A DNA stretch of 64,000 nt from Pseudonocardia broussonetiae. Its GTDB lineage: Bacteria > Actinomycetota > Actinomycetes > Mycobacteriales > Pseudonocardiaceae. Position 1 is the stretch's first letter; each line of letters opens with the position of its first letter. The position numbers were made by a program, and so were the translations under genes. Shown here in pieces: positions 32,014 to 41,177 of this stretch. The stretch lies in the NCBI RefSeq assembly GCF_013155125.1, contig NZ_CP053564.1:5959501-6023500 (forward strand), given 5' to 3'. Below the pieces are notes generated by a model that made no database searches, was not told where the DNA came from, and worked only from the letters and a program-made list of their open reading frames with translations.

Positions 32014-32349
32014 TCAGTCCTCCTGGTCGATCACGCGGTGCTCGACCGCGCGCGCCGCGGGGGCCTCGATCTGCGGGCGGTCGGCCTGGAAGCGGCTGAC
32101 CTCCTCGCGCTTCTTCGGCAGCCGGTCGTTCGCGATCAGCACGGCCATCCAGGGCAGCGGGATCGAGATGACGAGCAGGGCGACCGCGAGCCAGGGGATC
32201 GTGTAGAACACGCCCGCGAGGACCATGAGCGGGATCCGCATCCCCATCATGATCTTGTACCGGTGCTTGCGCGCGGCGAGCTCCTCCTCGTAGGACATCG
32301 CCGCGTCCGTGATCAGGACCGGGTTCGCCGCATGCTGCGGGTCGGCCAC
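32014..32349 (-). CDS. DUF3099 membrane protein
   Basis: A 111-residue actinobacterial protein with two closely spaced transmembrane segments (MMGMRIPLMVLAGVFYTI, then WLAVALLVISIPLPWMAVLI). The conserved N-terminal LITDAAMSYEEELAARKHRY fits DUF3099. The C-terminal tail is charged. GTG at 32349 has GGAG five bases before it. Function unknown. Confidence 0.78.
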   Translation of the reverse strand: MADPQHAANPVLITDAAMSYEEELAARKHRYKIMMGMRIPLMVLAGVFYTIPWLAVALLVISIPLPWMAVLIANDRLPKKREEVSRFQADRPQIEAPAARAVEHRVIDQED

Positions 32350-32453
32350 GGTGACTCCTTCGCCGGCGCCGTGAGGCGCCCTCACCGGCGGCGCTGGGAA
32401 CCAGCGGTGGCCACGGGAGACGGGCCACTCGACCGCCGACTCCATGGTGCCAC

Positions 32454-33320
32454 TCACCCCTGCGGGGCGCCCGTCGACCCTGCCCCTGCAGAGGTGGTCT
32501 GCACCACGGCGGCGAGGAGTTCGTGCAGCTCGGCGGCCGTGCGCGGGCGTGCGCCGGACCCCGCGGCGGCGAGCAGGCGGTGCACCGCGGGCGCCCACGC
32601 CGGGCCGAGGCGGGCGGCGCGCAGCAGGGCGGCGTCGCCGAGGACCTCCGACGTCTCCCCGGTGACGACCCGGCCGTCGACGACGACCGCGACCTCGTCG
32701 GCGAAGCGGTGCGCGAGGTCGACGTCGTGGGTCGACAGGACGGGCGTGGTGCCGGTGGCGTGCAGCCCGGCGAGGGTCTCGAGCAGCTCCTCGACGCCGG
32801 CCGGGTCGAGACCCGCGGTGGGCTCGTCGAGCACCAGCAGCCGGGGCGCCATCGCGACCGCCCCCGCGATGGCCACCCGCTTCTTCTGCCCGAACGACAG
32901 CATGTGTGTGGGCCGGTCGGCGAGGCCGGTGATGCCCAGCGCGAGCAGGGCGGCGTCGACGCGGGCGCGCACCTCGTCGGCGGGCAGGCCCATGTTGACC
33001 GGCCCGAACGACACGTCCTGCCCGACGCTGGCGGAGAACAGCTGGTCGTCGGGGTCCTGCAGGACCAGCTGCACCTGCGTGCGCAGCGCGGTGAGCCCGC
33101 GGCGGGTGCGCCGCACGGGTTCGCCGTCGAGCAGCACCTCCCCCGCACCGGGCGCGAGCGCGCCGGCGAGCAGGCGGAACAGCGTCGTCTTGCCGCCGCC
33201 GTTGGGTCCGAGCACGGCGACCCGGCGGCCGGCGTGCAGCGCGAGGTCGGCGCCGTCGAGGACCGGCCGGCCCGCCTCGTAGGCGAAGCAGAGGCCCCGG
33301 GCCTCCAGGACGGGCGTCAC
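32454..33320 (-). CDS. cbiO: cobalt/nickel ECF transporter ATPase
   Basis: A 288-residue CbiO-type ATPase with Walker A GPNGGGKTT, LQDPDDQLF (the Q-loop typical of ECF ATPases), signature LSFGQKKRVAIAG and Walker B LLVLDEPTAGLD. The C-terminal ~60 residues beyond the ATPase core are Ala-rich and unassigned. GTG start overlaps the cbiQ stop (GTGA). It drives metal uptake with CbiM, N and Q. Confidence 0.9.
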   Translation of the reverse strand: MTPVLEARGLCFAYEAGRPVLDGADLALHAGRRVAVLGPNGGGKTTLFRLLAGALAPGAGEVLLDGEPVRRTRRGLTALRTQVQLVLQDPDDQLFSASVGQDVSFGPVNMGLPADEVRARVDAALLALGITGLADRPTHMLSFGQKKRVAIAGAVAMAPRLLVLDEPTAGLDPAGVEELLETLAGLHATGTTPVLSTHDVDLAHRFADEVAVVVDGRVVTGETSEVLGDAALLRAARLGPAWAPAVHRLLAAAGSGARPRTAAELHELLAAVVQTTSAGAGSTGAPQG

Positions 33321-34051
33321 GCCAGCACCAGCGTCACGGTGACGACGGCCCCGACCAGCACCGCCGAGGCGACGACGAACGGCACCGACAGCGGCCGCTC
33401 GTCGACCTGCACCCGCAGCGACCCGGTGTAGCCGCGCAGCGCGAGCCCCTGCTCGAGGCGCCGGGCCCGGTCGAACGCCCCGACGAAGACCGCAGCGGCC
33501 TGCCCCGCGACGCAGCGGTAGGTGGTGCGCCAGGTCCGGAAGCCCAGCCGCCCGGCCTGCGCCTCGCGGACGGTGCCGGCCGTCTCCAGCAGGAGGAACA
33601 GCAGCCGGTAGACCAGCGCCGCCACCTCGGTGACGGCGGCGGGCACGCCGAGGCGCTCCAGCCGCGGCAGCGCGTCGGCCAGCGGGGTGCTGGCCGCGAA
33701 CAGGACGAGGCAGAGCAGCGCGGCGGTGGCGCGCCCGGCCAGTGCGACGGCGGGGCCGAGGCCCTCCGGGGCCCAGCGCACCAGCGGGTCGCCGCCGACG
33801 GCGACGAGCAGCGGCACCGACCCGACGACGACGAACACGAGCGGTGCCCGCACCGCGCGCAGCACCTGCCCGGGCCGCAGGCGCAGCGGGCCGAGCAGCA
33901 GCGCGAGCGCCACCGCCCCGACGACGAGCGCGCCCGGCCACGGCGGCAGCGCGACCGCCGCGCCGACCAGCCCGAGGGCCAGCAGCGCCTTCTCCCCCGG
34001 GTGCCGCCGCCGCCAGGGCGTCGTCTGCGCGAGGGTGTCCAGCCCGTGCAT
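33317..34051 (-). CDS. cbiQ: cobalt/nickel ECF transporter T component
   Basis: A 244-residue membrane protein with five to six helices. The coupling-helix motifs LAGRATAALLCLVLFAASTP and VFVGAFDRARRLEQGLALRG (Ala-Arg-Gly type) are those of CbiQ/EcfT. It links the ATPase to CbiM. Start ATG overlaps the cbiN stop by one base. Confidence 0.9.
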   Translation of the reverse strand: MHGLDTLAQTTPWRRRHPGEKALLALGLVGAAVALPPWPGALVVGAVALALLLGPLRLRPGQVLRAVRAPLVFVVVGSVPLLVAVGGDPLVRWAPEGLGPAVALAGRATAALLCLVLFAASTPLADALPRLERLGVPAAVTEVAALVYRLLFLLLETAGTVREAQAGRLGFRTWRTTYRCVAGQAAAVFVGAFDRARRLEQGLALRGYTGSLRVQVDERPLSVPFVVASAVLVGAVVTVTLVLA

Positions 34052-34377
34052 CAGGCCCGGTCGTCGGGCTGTGCGTCCGCGACGGCGGCCGGGCGGGCCA
34101 GCCGGCGCCGGGTGTTCAGGGTGCCGAACAGGTAGCCCAGGAAGCCCGCGCCGACGGCCGCCTGCAGCGCGAACAGCGTCGACGCCGTCTCCGCCTCCGG
34201 CTGGAAGACCGGCGTGAACCAGGGCTCGTAGCCGGGGTGGTCGGCCTCGATCTGCTCGACGGCCAGCCCGTCGGCGCCGCCGAACTCGGTGTCGCTGCCG
34301 ATGAACACCAGCGGGACGGCGGCGATCACCACCACGGCGAGCACGAGCAGCCAGTTGACCAGTGCGGAGCGCGACAC
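34051..34377 (-). CDS. cbiN: cobalt transporter accessory subunit
   Basis: A 108-residue protein with one N-terminal and one central membrane segment and an extracytoplasmic loop containing DTEFGGADGLAVEQIEADHP and YEPWF, typical of CbiN. It helps load metal into CbiM. GTG start one base after the cbiM stop. Confidence 0.85.
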   Translation of the reverse strand: MSRSALVNWLLVLAVVVIAAVPLVFIGSDTEFGGADGLAVEQIEADHPGYEPWFTPVFQPEAETASTLFALQAAVGAGFLGYLFGTLNTRRRLARPAAVADAQPDDRA

Positions 34378-34378
34378 G

Positions 34379-35071
34379 TCAGGCCTCCTGCGGGGCGGGG
34401 GTCGTGGCGGGGCGGCGCAGGACGCCGAGGCGGAGCAGCTCCGCGGGGCTGACCTTCACCAGCAGCCGCACGATCAGCACCGTCAGCAGCCCCTCGCAGA
34501 CCGCGAGCGGGATCTGGGTGATCGAGAAGATCGCGCCGAACTTGACGATCGAGCCGAGCACGCCGGAGGCCGCGTCGGGGTAGGCCAGCGCGAGCTGCAC
34601 CGAGGTGGTCGAGTAGGTGGCGAGGTCGGCCAGCGAGGCCGCGAGGAACACCCCGACCGACAGGCCGCCCCCGAGCTTCCCGACCAGCACGAACACCCCG
34701 TAGGCGACCCACGGCCCGACGATCGCCATCGAGAACGCGTTCGCGCCCAGCGTCGTGATGCCTCCGTGGGCGATCAGCAGGGCCTGGAACAGCAGCACGA
34801 TCGTGCCGAGCAGCGCCATCACCGGGGGCCGGAACAGGATCGCCCCCAGGCCGGTGCCGGTGGGGTGCGAGCTCGACCCGGTGACCGACGGGATCTTCAG
34901 CGCCGACAGCACGAACGCGAACGCGCCGGCCGCGCCGAGGAGCAGCTTCGTGTCGGGGTCCTCGCGGACCTGGCGCACGACGGCCCGGGCGCCGTGGACG
35001 ACGAACGGCGCCGCCGCCACCGTCCAGGCGGCCGCGTGCAGCGGGGGGAGGTACCCCTCGGCGATGTGCAT
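34379..35071 (-). CDS. cbiM: cobalt/nickel ECF transporter S component
   Basis: A 230-residue polytopic protein beginning [10 protein letters not shown]; the N-terminal histidine is the metal ligand in this family. [16 protein letters not shown] is the second conserved metal-site region. It is the substrate-binding subunit. Cobalt versus nickel cannot be decided by eye, but the CbiN subunit suggests cobalt. It lies 107 bases after a divergent-looking but same-strand ArsR gene. No cobalamin riboswitch is seen. Confidence 0.9.
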   Translation of the reverse strand: MHIAEGYLPPLHAAAWTVAAAPFVVHGARAVVRQVREDPDTKLLLGAAGAFAFVLSALKIPSVTGSSSHPTGTGLGAILFRPPVMALLGTIVLLFQALLIAHGGITTLGANAFSMAIVGPWVAYGVFVLVGKLGGGLSVGVFLAASLADLATYSTTSVQLALAYPDAASGVLGSIVKFGAIFSITQIPLAVCEGLLTVLIVRLLVKVSPAELLRLGVLRRPATTPAPQEA

Positions 35072-35178
35072 GGCGCGACTCCCGGGTCGTGACGGCGACG
35101 GTCGGTCGACCCTAGGACCCGGACGGGCGCGCCTGCAAGCATGAACAGGTCTTCAATCTTTGACGTTCTTGTTTCCGT
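35072..35178 (-). promoter_or_regulatory. leader/operator region of cbiMNQO
   Basis: On the minus strand, TTGAAGACCTGTTCATG contains TGAAGA-CC-TGTTCA, an imperfect inverted repeat of the TGAACA type bound by ArsR/SmtB metal sensors. It lies 75-90 bases before cbiM, where the ArsR protein encoded just upstream could act. No B12-box was found. Confidence 0.4.
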
Positions 35179-35580
35179 TCAGCTGTCGGCGGCGTGGCCG
35201 TGCGCGTGCAGCGCGACCTCCCCGACCACCCCGACGGAGACGACGTCGAGCAGCCGCTCGGTGAGCGCGCCCGTGACGCGGTAGCGCACCAGCCGGCCCT
35301 CGCGGCTCGCGAGCACCATCCCGTGGGCGCGCAGCAGGCGCAGGGCGTGCGAGACCGCGCTGTCGCTCATCCCGACGGCGAAGGCGAGGTCGGAGACGCA
35401 CAGGTCGCCGGCGTGGTGCAGGGCGAGCAGGATCGACAGGCGGTTGACGTCGCCGAGCGCGTCGAGCACGGCCGCGGCGTGCTGCACCTGCTCGGTGTCG
35501 GCGAGCACGGCGGTGGCGTCGCAGACCTGGTCGGGATCGACGACCCGCACGTCGCGGAGCTTCTCGGGGACCTGGTGCAC
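35179..35580 (-). CDS. ArsR/SmtB-family metal sensor
   Basis: A 133-residue winged helix. LCVSDLAFAVGMSDSAVSHALR is the recognition segment and SREGRLVRYRVT the wing. The C-terminus (EVALHAHGHAADS) is histidine-rich, like the alpha-5 metal sites and tails of NmtR/KmtR nickel-cobalt sensors. Upstream of cbiMNQO on the same strand, it would repress import when metal is plentiful. GTG start ten bases after the HhH-GPD stop. Confidence 0.83.
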   Translation of the reverse strand: MHQVPEKLRDVRVVDPDQVCDATAVLADTEQVQHAAAVLDALGDVNRLSILLALHHAGDLCVSDLAFAVGMSDSAVSHALRLLRAHGMVLASREGRLVRYRVTGALTERLLDVVSVGVVGEVALHAHGHAADS

Positions 35581-35589
35581 GTCCCGGCC

Positions 35590-36165
35590 CTACTTCGCGG
35601 ACTTCGCGGCGGCCTTCGCGGCCTGCTTGAACTCCCGCACCTTGAGCAGCGACTCGGGGTCGCGGACGTCGGCCACCGAGCGGTGCGCGCCCTCGTCGCC
35701 GTAGGAGCCGGCCGCCTCGCGCCACCCGGGAGGGGTGACGCCCCGCTGCTTGCCCAGCAGCGCGGTGAAGATCTGCGCCTTCTGCTTGCCGAACCCGGGG
35801 AGGGCGACGAGCCGGGCCACCAGCTCCTTCCCGTCCTCGACACCGGTCCAGACGAGCGTGACGTCGCCGTCGTAGGTCTCGACGAGCGCCGCGCACAGCG
35901 CCTGCACCCGCCCGGCCATCGACTTCGGGTAGCGGTGCAGCGCCCGCGGCGTCGCGAACAGGGCGACGAGGGCGTCGGGGTCGTGCGCGGCGATCTCGCG
36001 GGCGTCGAGCCGGTCGCGGCCCAGCCGGCGGGCGAGCTCGGCGGGCGCCCAGAACGCGTGCTCCATCGGGATCTGCTGGTCGAGCAGCATCCCGATCAGG
36101 AGGGCGAGGGGGTCGCGGTCGAGCAGCGCGTCGGAGTCGGCGTCCTGGCTCAGCTGCAGCGGCAC
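35590..36165 (-). CDS. HhH-GPD-type base-excision repair protein
   Basis: A 191-residue actinobacterial HhH-GPD protein. LIGMLLDQQIPMEHAF fits the N-terminal helices and LVALPGFGKQKAQIF the helix-hairpin-helix. No iron-sulfur cluster cysteines. The C-terminus is Lys/Ala-rich. Expected role is DNA lesion recognition, although the catalytic aspartate is not obvious. GTG start at 36165 (frame open upstream). Confidence 0.8.
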   Translation of the reverse strand: MPLQLSQDADSDALLDRDPLALLIGMLLDQQIPMEHAFWAPAELARRLGRDRLDAREIAAHDPDALVALFATPRALHRYPKSMAGRVQALCAALVETYDGDVTLVWTGVEDGKELVARLVALPGFGKQKAQIFTALLGKQRGVTPPGWREAAGSYGDEGAHRSVADVRDPESLLKVREFKQAAKAAAKSAK

Positions 36166-36300
36166 GCCCCCGAGCGTAGCGGCGTCGCCCGTCCGGGCCG
36201 AACCGCTGGACCCCGGAGCAACGAACCCGCGACGACCGCTCGGCACGGTCACGACCCGCCCGGCACCGCCGGACGGGCACGACGACGGCGGGAGGCCGAC
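36166..36300. other. divergent intergenic region
   Basis: 135 bases between divergent genes. I see no convincing -10/-35 pair, riboswitch or inverted repeat; promoters for both sides must lie here. Confidence 0.3.
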
Positions 36301-36963
36301 GTGCGGCACCCCGACCCGGACCGGCTGGCGCTCGCCGCGCTGCCCTCGCACAGCGTGGATGCGCAGGTGGAGCGCCACCTGGCACGCTGCCCGCTGTGCC
36401 GCGCGCACGTCGAGGAGCTGCGGCGCACGGTCGACCTCGCCGCGTCCGGCGGGGCCGCCGCCGACGACGAGCCGCCGCCCGACCGCATCTGGACCGCGAT
36501 CACGGGCGAGCTCGGCCACGGACCGCGGCCGCGACGGTGGGCTCCTCCCGTCGCGGCCGCCCTGGTCGCGCTGCTCGTGGGGTTCGCGGCCGGGCGGTGG
36601 GTCGACGACGAGCCGTCCGCCGGACGTCCGCTGGCCGTGCTCGCCGCCGTCGACGGGACGGGCGCGACCGGCTCGGCGTCGCTGGTGGAGCGCGACGGCG
36701 TGCGCGCGATCGTGGTGCACGTGCAGGGCGTCGTGGCCGCACCCGAGGACGACTACCTCGAGGCGTGGCTGACCGACGGCCTCGGCGTCCGGATGCTCTC
36801 CCTCGGCGCCCTGGCCCGCGACGGCGGCGGCTACGACGGCGAGTTCACCGTCCCGTCGGACCTGCCGATGGGGGTGTTCCCGACACTGGAGGTGTCGGCC
36901 GAGCGGTTCGACGGCGTCGCCGCGCACTCGCGCGACAGCCTGCTGCGCGGCCCCGTGCGCTGA
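36301..36963 (+). CDS. anti-sigma factor (zinc-finger/RskA type)
   Basis: A 220-residue single-pass membrane protein. Residues ~20-35 (VERHLARCPLCRAHVEEL) hold the H-x3-C-x2-C zinc anti-sigma motif. One membrane helix follows (VAAALVALLVGFAAG), then an extracytoplasmic anti-sigma-K-like domain (EDDYLEAWLTDGLGVRMLSL, PTLEVSAERFDG). GTG start with GGGAGGCC upstream. No sigma gene is adjacent, so its target is elsewhere or has been lost. Confidence 0.82.
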   Translation: MRHPDPDRLALAALPSHSVDAQVERHLARCPLCRAHVEELRRTVDLAASGGAAADDEPPPDRIWTAITGELGHGPRPRRWAPPVAAALVALLVGFAAGRWVDDEPSAGRPLAVLAAVDGTGATGSASLVERDGVRAIVVHVQGVVAAPEDDYLEAWLTDGLGVRMLSLGALARDGGGYDGEFTVPSDLPMGVFPTLEVSAERFDGVAAHSRDSLLRGPVR

Positions 36964-36997
36964 GGGCGTCCGCGCGGATCCCTGCTTGGATCACCGG

Positions 36998-38470
36998 GTG
37001 GATGCCGCCGTCACCGATGCCCTCCGGACCGCCCTCACCCGCCACCGCTACACCACCGACGCCGTGCGCGACCTGCTCGGCGCGGGCGCGCACGCGGCGC
37101 TGGGCCGGGGCGAGGTCGAGCCCGCGCACCGGGCCGCGCGCGACGCGGGCGAGCTGGGCGTGCTGGTGCGGCTGCTGCTGCTCGGGGCCGTCGAACCGGA
37201 CGCCGCGGTGGCCGCCGCGCTCGCGCCCCTGTCCCCCGCCGACGCCGCCACGGCCGGGCTGCTGCGGGCCGTCGACGGCGGGTGGGCGGCGGCACTCGAC
37301 CTGCGCCCCTACGGCGTCGACGACCCCGACGACCCCGCGGAGTGGTGGGTGCTGTCGGACCTCGACGCGCGCCGCCAGGAGCGCGACCACGTCACCGGCG
37401 TCGGCGGGGCGTCGCTGACGCTGGCCTCGGCCACCGACCGCCGCCCCGTCGGGACCCTGCTCGACCTCGGCACCGGCTGCGGTGTGCAGGCGCTGCACGC
37501 CACCCGGCACGCCCGCGCCGTCACCGCCACCGACGTGGCGCCGCGCGCGCTCGCGCTGGCCCGGGCCACGTTCGCGCTCAACGGGCTCGACGTCGAGCTG
37601 CTGGACGGGCCGTGGCTCGAACCCGTCGCCGGGCGCCGGTTCGACCGGATCGTCTCCAACCCGCCGTTCGTGCCCGGCCCCGCGCGCGTCGACTACGTCT
37701 ACCGCGACTCCGGCCGCGCCGGCGACGAGGCGCTCGCCGCGCTGGTGGCCGACCTGCCCGCGCACCTGGAGCCGGGCGGGGTGGCGCAGCTGCTCGGGTC
37801 GTGGCTGCACGTGCGCGGCGAGGACTGGCCCGACCGCGTCCGCTCGTGGCTCCCGCCCGGCGTCGACGCGTGGATCGTGCAGCGGGAGGTCGCCGACCCG
37901 GCGCTGCACGTCGGGACGTGGCAGCGCGACGCCGGGCTCGACCTCACCTCGCCCGCCGCCCGCGCGCAGGCCGGGGCGTGGCTGGACTGGATGGAGTCGG
38001 CCGACGTCGAGGCCGTCGGGTTCGGGTACCTGGTGCTGCGCCGCACCGACGGCGCGCCGGAGGTCGTGGTCGAGGACCTGCTCACCGAGGTGTCCGACCC
38101 GCTGGGCCCGGAGGTGGCCGGCTGGCTCGACCGCGTCGACTGGCTGCGCGCCCACGCCGCCGACGACGTCCTGCTCGGCGCCCGCCTCGCCGTGGCGCCC
38201 GGTGTGGTCCTGGAGAGCTGGTCGGAGCCGGGCGAGGAGGGCTGGACCGACGCCGGGTCGGCCGTCGCCCGGCTCGACGGCCCGCGCTGGCGGCACGAGG
38301 TCGACGCCCCCGCCGCTGCCCTGCTGGCCGGGTGCCGGGGCGCGCTGCCGCTCGACGAGCTGCTGGAGCTGCTGGCCTTCGCCCACGACCGGCCGGTCGG
38401 TGAGCTCGTCGCGGCCACCCTGCCCGCCGTGCGCGAGCTCGTGCGGCACGGGCTGCTGGTGCCGGCGTGA
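36998..38470 (+). CDS. class I methyltransferase with PrmC/RsmC-like NPPF motif
   Basis: A 490-residue protein. The N-terminal ~150 residues are helical, followed by a Rossmann domain with [15 protein letters not shown] and [11 protein letters not shown]. The NPPF motif marks amino-methyl transfer to Gln, Asn, Ade or Gua. The C-terminal ~150 residues are specific to an actinobacterial family (DUF7782-like). Substrate probably protein release factor, ribosomal or rRNA, but unproved. GTG at 36998; a TTG at 36986 is possible. Couples to dtd by GTGA. Confidence 0.82.
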   Translation: MDAAVTDALRTALTRHRYTTDAVRDLLGAGAHAALGRGEVEPAHRAARDAGELGVLVRLLLLGAVEPDAAVAAALAPLSPADAATAGLLRAVDGGWAAALDLRPYGVDDPDDPAEWWVLSDLDARRQERDHVTGVGGASLTLASATDRRPVGTLLDLGTGCGVQALHATRHARAVTATDVAPRALALARATFALNGLDVELLDGPWLEPVAGRRFDRIVSNPPFVPGPARVDYVYRDSGRAGDEALAALVADLPAHLEPGGVAQLLGSWLHVRGEDWPDRVRSWLPPGVDAWIVQREVADPALHVGTWQRDAGLDLTSPAARAQAGAWLDWMESADVEAVGFGYLVLRRTDGAPEVVVEDLLTEVSDPLGPEVAGWLDRVDWLRAHAADDVLLGARLAVAPGVVLESWSEPGEEGWTDAGSAVARLDGPRWRHEVDAPAAALLAGCRGALPLDELLELLAFAHDRPVGELVAATLPAVRELVRHGLLVPA

Positions 38471-38892
38471 GGGCGGTGGCGGCGCGGGTCGCGCGGGCGT
38501 CGGTGACGGTCGACGGCGCGGTCGTCGGCTCGATCACCGGGCCCGGGCTGCTGGTCCTGCTCGGGGTGCACCGCGACGACACCCCTGCCGCCGTCCCGGT
38601 GATGGCCCGGAAGCTGCACGAGCTGCGGATCCTGTCCGGGGAGCGGTCGTGCGCGGAGCTCGGGGCGCCGTTGTTGGTCGTCAGCCAGTTCACGCTCTAC
38701 GGCGACACGCGCAAGGGGCGTCGGCCGTCGTGGTCCTTCGCCGCTCCGCCCGGCGTTGCGGAGCCCCTGGTCGACGCCGTCGTGGCGGCGTTGCGGGAGC
38801 GGGGGGCGGTGGTGGAGACCGGGGTGTTCGGGGCGGAGATGGCGGTGGAATCGGTGAACGACGGGCCGTTCACGCTGCTCGTCGAGTCCTGA
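38467..38892 (+). CDS. dtd: D-aminoacyl-tRNA deacylase
   Basis: A 141-residue DTD that hydrolyses D-aminoacyl-tRNA as a proofreading step. Both signature motifs are present: [16 protein letters not shown] and NDGPFT (cross-subunit Gly-cisPro). Full length. Start GTG overlaps the previous stop. Followed within 12 bases by repeat array C. Confidence 0.95.
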   Translation: MRAVAARVARASVTVDGAVVGSITGPGLLVLLGVHRDDTPAAVPVMARKLHELRILSGERSCAELGAPLLVVSQFTLYGDTRKGRRPSWSFAAPPGVAEPLVDAVVAALRERGAVVETGVFGAEMAVESVNDGPFTLLVES

Positions 38893-38903
38893 CTCCCCCT
38901 CCC

Positions 38904-38969
38904 GGGCGAGTTTGCCGTTCCCGCTCGGCGAGTTCGCCGTTCCCGCCCGGCGAGTTTGCCTCCTGTTTT
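38904..38969 (+). repeat. 22-bp tandem array C (core GGCGAGTTTGC)
   Basis: Two and a half units (38904-38925, 38926-38947, 38948-) of CGGCGAGTTTGCCGTTCCCGCC, the same family and period as arrays A and B. Again immediately behind a gene (dtd) and in its sense orientation. Confidence 0.75.
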
Positions 38970-38990
38970 CGCTGCTCAAAGCCTATTTAA

Positions 38991-39012
38991 CGAACGTATG
39001 TTCGAGTAGGAT
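38991..39012 (+). promoter_or_regulatory. LexA (SOS) box and -10 of the HNH gene
   Basis: CGAAC-GTAT-GTTCG (38991-39004) is a perfect actinobacterial LexA operator (CGAAC-N4-GTTCG). A TAGGAT -10-like hexamer follows at 39007-39012, 7 bases before the ATG. The arrangement predicts DNA-damage induction and a nearly leaderless transcript. HNH/DUF222 (13E12-type) genes in mycobacteria are known to carry SOS boxes. Confidence 0.85.
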
Positions 39013-39018
39013 CAGGGC

Positions 39019-40276
39019 ATGGCTCCGGGTCCACTTCTCGCTGATGCGCTCGACGAGCCGGCCTCGGTTGTCGCCACCGGGTCGGAGACTGAGCTCCTCT
39101 CGCTGTTGGCCCTGTGCGAGGGCGTCACCCGTCGCGTGGATGCGATCTCCACGTCCGCCATCGCCACGCTCGACGACCAGGGCGCTTTCCTCACCCGCGG
39201 CTATCGGTCCGCCGCCCGTGCGCTCTCGGATCTGCTGTCGTGGGACTACGTCGAGGCCCGCCGTCGTGCAGCCGTTGCCGTCGATGTCCACGCCCGGACC
39301 ACGCTCGACGGGACGCCTCTGCCCGCTCGCCTGCCTTCTGCTGCGGCCGCCTTCGCTGCGGGGGAGATTGCGCTGCGGCACGTCGAAGTGATCGGGCGGA
39401 TCCTGTCCACCGACGCCGCCGGCCGACTCTCACCCGAGCAGTGGGCCGGGGTCGAAGCCCAACCCGCCTCGGATGCCGCCCGCCTCAACCCTTCCGAGCT
39501 CCAGACCCTCGGCACCGCTTTGGTCGCGCTGCTCGACCAGGACGGCGCCGAACCCGACGACCACACCCCGGCCCCGGTCAACGAACTGCGCCTCACCCGC
39601 CACGCGTCCGGTGGGTCGATCAAGGGCCGGTTCGAGGACCCCGCCCTCTACGACGCCATCGCCGCGGTCATCGACGCCAAGTCGGCACCACTGACCGCGG
39701 ACGACGACCGCCCCGCGCCGCAGCGCCAGGCCGAAGCCCTCGCCGACATCTGCGGGTACGTCCTCGACCACGGCGACCTCCCCGACACCGGCGGCCGCCG
39801 ACCCCTGCTGACCGTGATCGTCCGGCTCGAGGACCTGGAGAACCGGGCCCGGTCGGCGATGCTGGAGTTCGGCGGCTCGCTGACACCGGCCGCGCTGCGG
39901 ACGCTGGCCTGCGACGCCGGCGTCATCCCCGTGGTCATGAACGGCGCCGGACAACCCTCGACATCGGCCGCGCCACCCGCACCATCCCCGACGGCCTGCG
40001 CCGCGCGGTCACCGCCCGGGACCGCGGCTGCGCCCACCCCGGCTGCGACCGACCCCCTCCTGGTCGGAGGTCCACCACATCCACCACTGGGAACACGGCG
40101 GACCCACCGCCCTGCACAACCTGGTGATGCTGTGCAAGGCCCACCACCGCCAGATCCACCACACCGACTGGCAGGTCCGCATCCGGGACGGCCCGCCCGA
40201 GTTCCTGCCCCCGAAGTGGATCGACCCGCACCAGACACCGCGCCGCAAAGCCCTCGCCCACCCCGCAGCGGCCTGA
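39019..40276 (+). pseudogene. DUF222/HNH endonuclease (13E12 type), two frameshifts
   Basis: The DUF222 N-terminal domain is intact for ~310 residues. At 39955-39957 a CCC run should be CCCC for the frame to continue into LDIGRATRTIPDGLRRAV and CAHPGCDRP. At 40053-40057 a run of five C should be six to reach SWSEVHHIHHWEHGGPT and LVMLCKAHH, the HNH core, ending at 40274-40276. Both breaks are in C runs, so sequencing error or recent decay are equally possible. Repaired, it would be ~419 residues. It is preceded by a LexA box. Confidence 0.82.
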
Positions 40277-40306
40277 ACCCCGCCCAAGATCACCAAGAAT
40301 GGTGCC

Positions 40307-40328
40307 AGGCGGTCATCGGTGACCGCCT
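40307..40328 (+). terminator. terminator hairpin after the HNH gene
   Basis: AGGCGGTCA and TGACCGCCT pair around TCGG, 31 bases after the HNH stop. Nine-base perfect stem, no T-run. Confidence 0.5.
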
Positions 40329-40957
40329 CACACCACTCCTGACGATCATGACGCCCGCGCGCCCCGAACCCCGGCCCACTCCGCCCTATCCCACTCCGCC
40401 CTGCCCCACTCCGCCCTGCCCCGCTCCGCCCGGCGCCCGCCCTGCCCCGCCCCCCTGCCCCGCCCTGCCCTGATCCCGCCCTGCCCTGATCCCGCCGATC
40501 AAGGGCAGATGGTCGCTAGTGGATCACCCACCACGGCCATCTCCCCTCGATCACCGGGCGGGGCGGGAGCCGGCGGCGACGACGGCGGGACCGCGCCGGG
40601 CGGGGGTGCGCCGGACAGGCCGCGCCGGGCCGGGGTGCGCCGGGCCGGGTGAGCTGCACCAAGCCAGGCCGGACGGGCGATGGCCAGGCCGAGCCGGACG
40701 GGGGCGAGCTGCGCGGTGCCCACCGCGAGCCGGGCCGGGGCGAGGGCCAGGGCCGACCGGGCCGAGCAAGGGCCGAACCGGGCCGAACCTCCCCAGCTCC
40801 TCCTCCACCTGACCACCCAACCAACAGAACCTCACCCGGGGAACCTCTCCGAGCGAGGCCGGGTCCGGGCAGCGCCCGGCCCCCGGAGGGAACCGGCCCG
40901 CCAGGGCCGGCGCAGGAGAACCGACGCACGGGCACACCGGACCCGGGGAACCAGAAA
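40329..40957. other. non-coding gap with C-rich repeats and an inverted repeat
   Basis: 40375-40480 is a simple repeat of CCCACTCCGCCCT-like units. 40497-40554 holds an inverted repeat (GATCAAGGGCAGATGG against CCATCTCCCCTCGATC) whose GATC ends recall the 70-bp family. 40560-40957 is very GC-rich with GCCGGG/CGGGCC runs. Long open frames here are composition artefacts: none has a ribosome-binding site or a recognisable protein. Confidence 0.5.
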
Positions 40958-41098
40958 GGTCTCTCCTCGCGTCGGCGCCCACAGAACCCGCTCGGGTTCC
41001 GGCGGTGGTCCAGGCAAGGCGACCGCGCAGCGGCCGCAGGGCCTGGACCACCGCCGGGTTCCCGAGCAACCGTCCCAGCGCCGACGCGAGGAGAGACC
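40958..41098. repeat. 141-bp near-perfect hairpin
   Basis: The outer arms GGTCTCTCCTCGCGTCGGCGC and its exact complement (40958-40978, 41078-41098) match over 21 bases. The inner arms from ~40989 (GCTCGGGTTCCGGCGGTGGT) pair with 41041-41067 with one or two changes, around a ~25-base loop. The outer motif GCGAGGAGAGACC recurs at 41139-41152. It lies behind the XRE regulator gene on the minus strand and after the HNH gene, so it may be a two-way terminator or a structured RNA. Confidence 0.75.
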
Positions 41099-41177
41099 CC
41101 ACCCGGCAGCCCGCCGACCGCGCACCCCCCGCAGCGCCGCGAGGAGAGACCCCGCCGCTCGGCGAACACCCGACAGT

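Noticed and set aside
35072..35178. Cobalamin riboswitch before cbiM
   Set aside because: No B12-box or conserved core could be read on the minus strand.
40516..41169. 217-codon and similar frames in the gap behind the HNH gene
   Set aside because: Composition artefacts of GC-rich repeats and of the 141-bp hairpin; no ribosome-binding site and no protein family.
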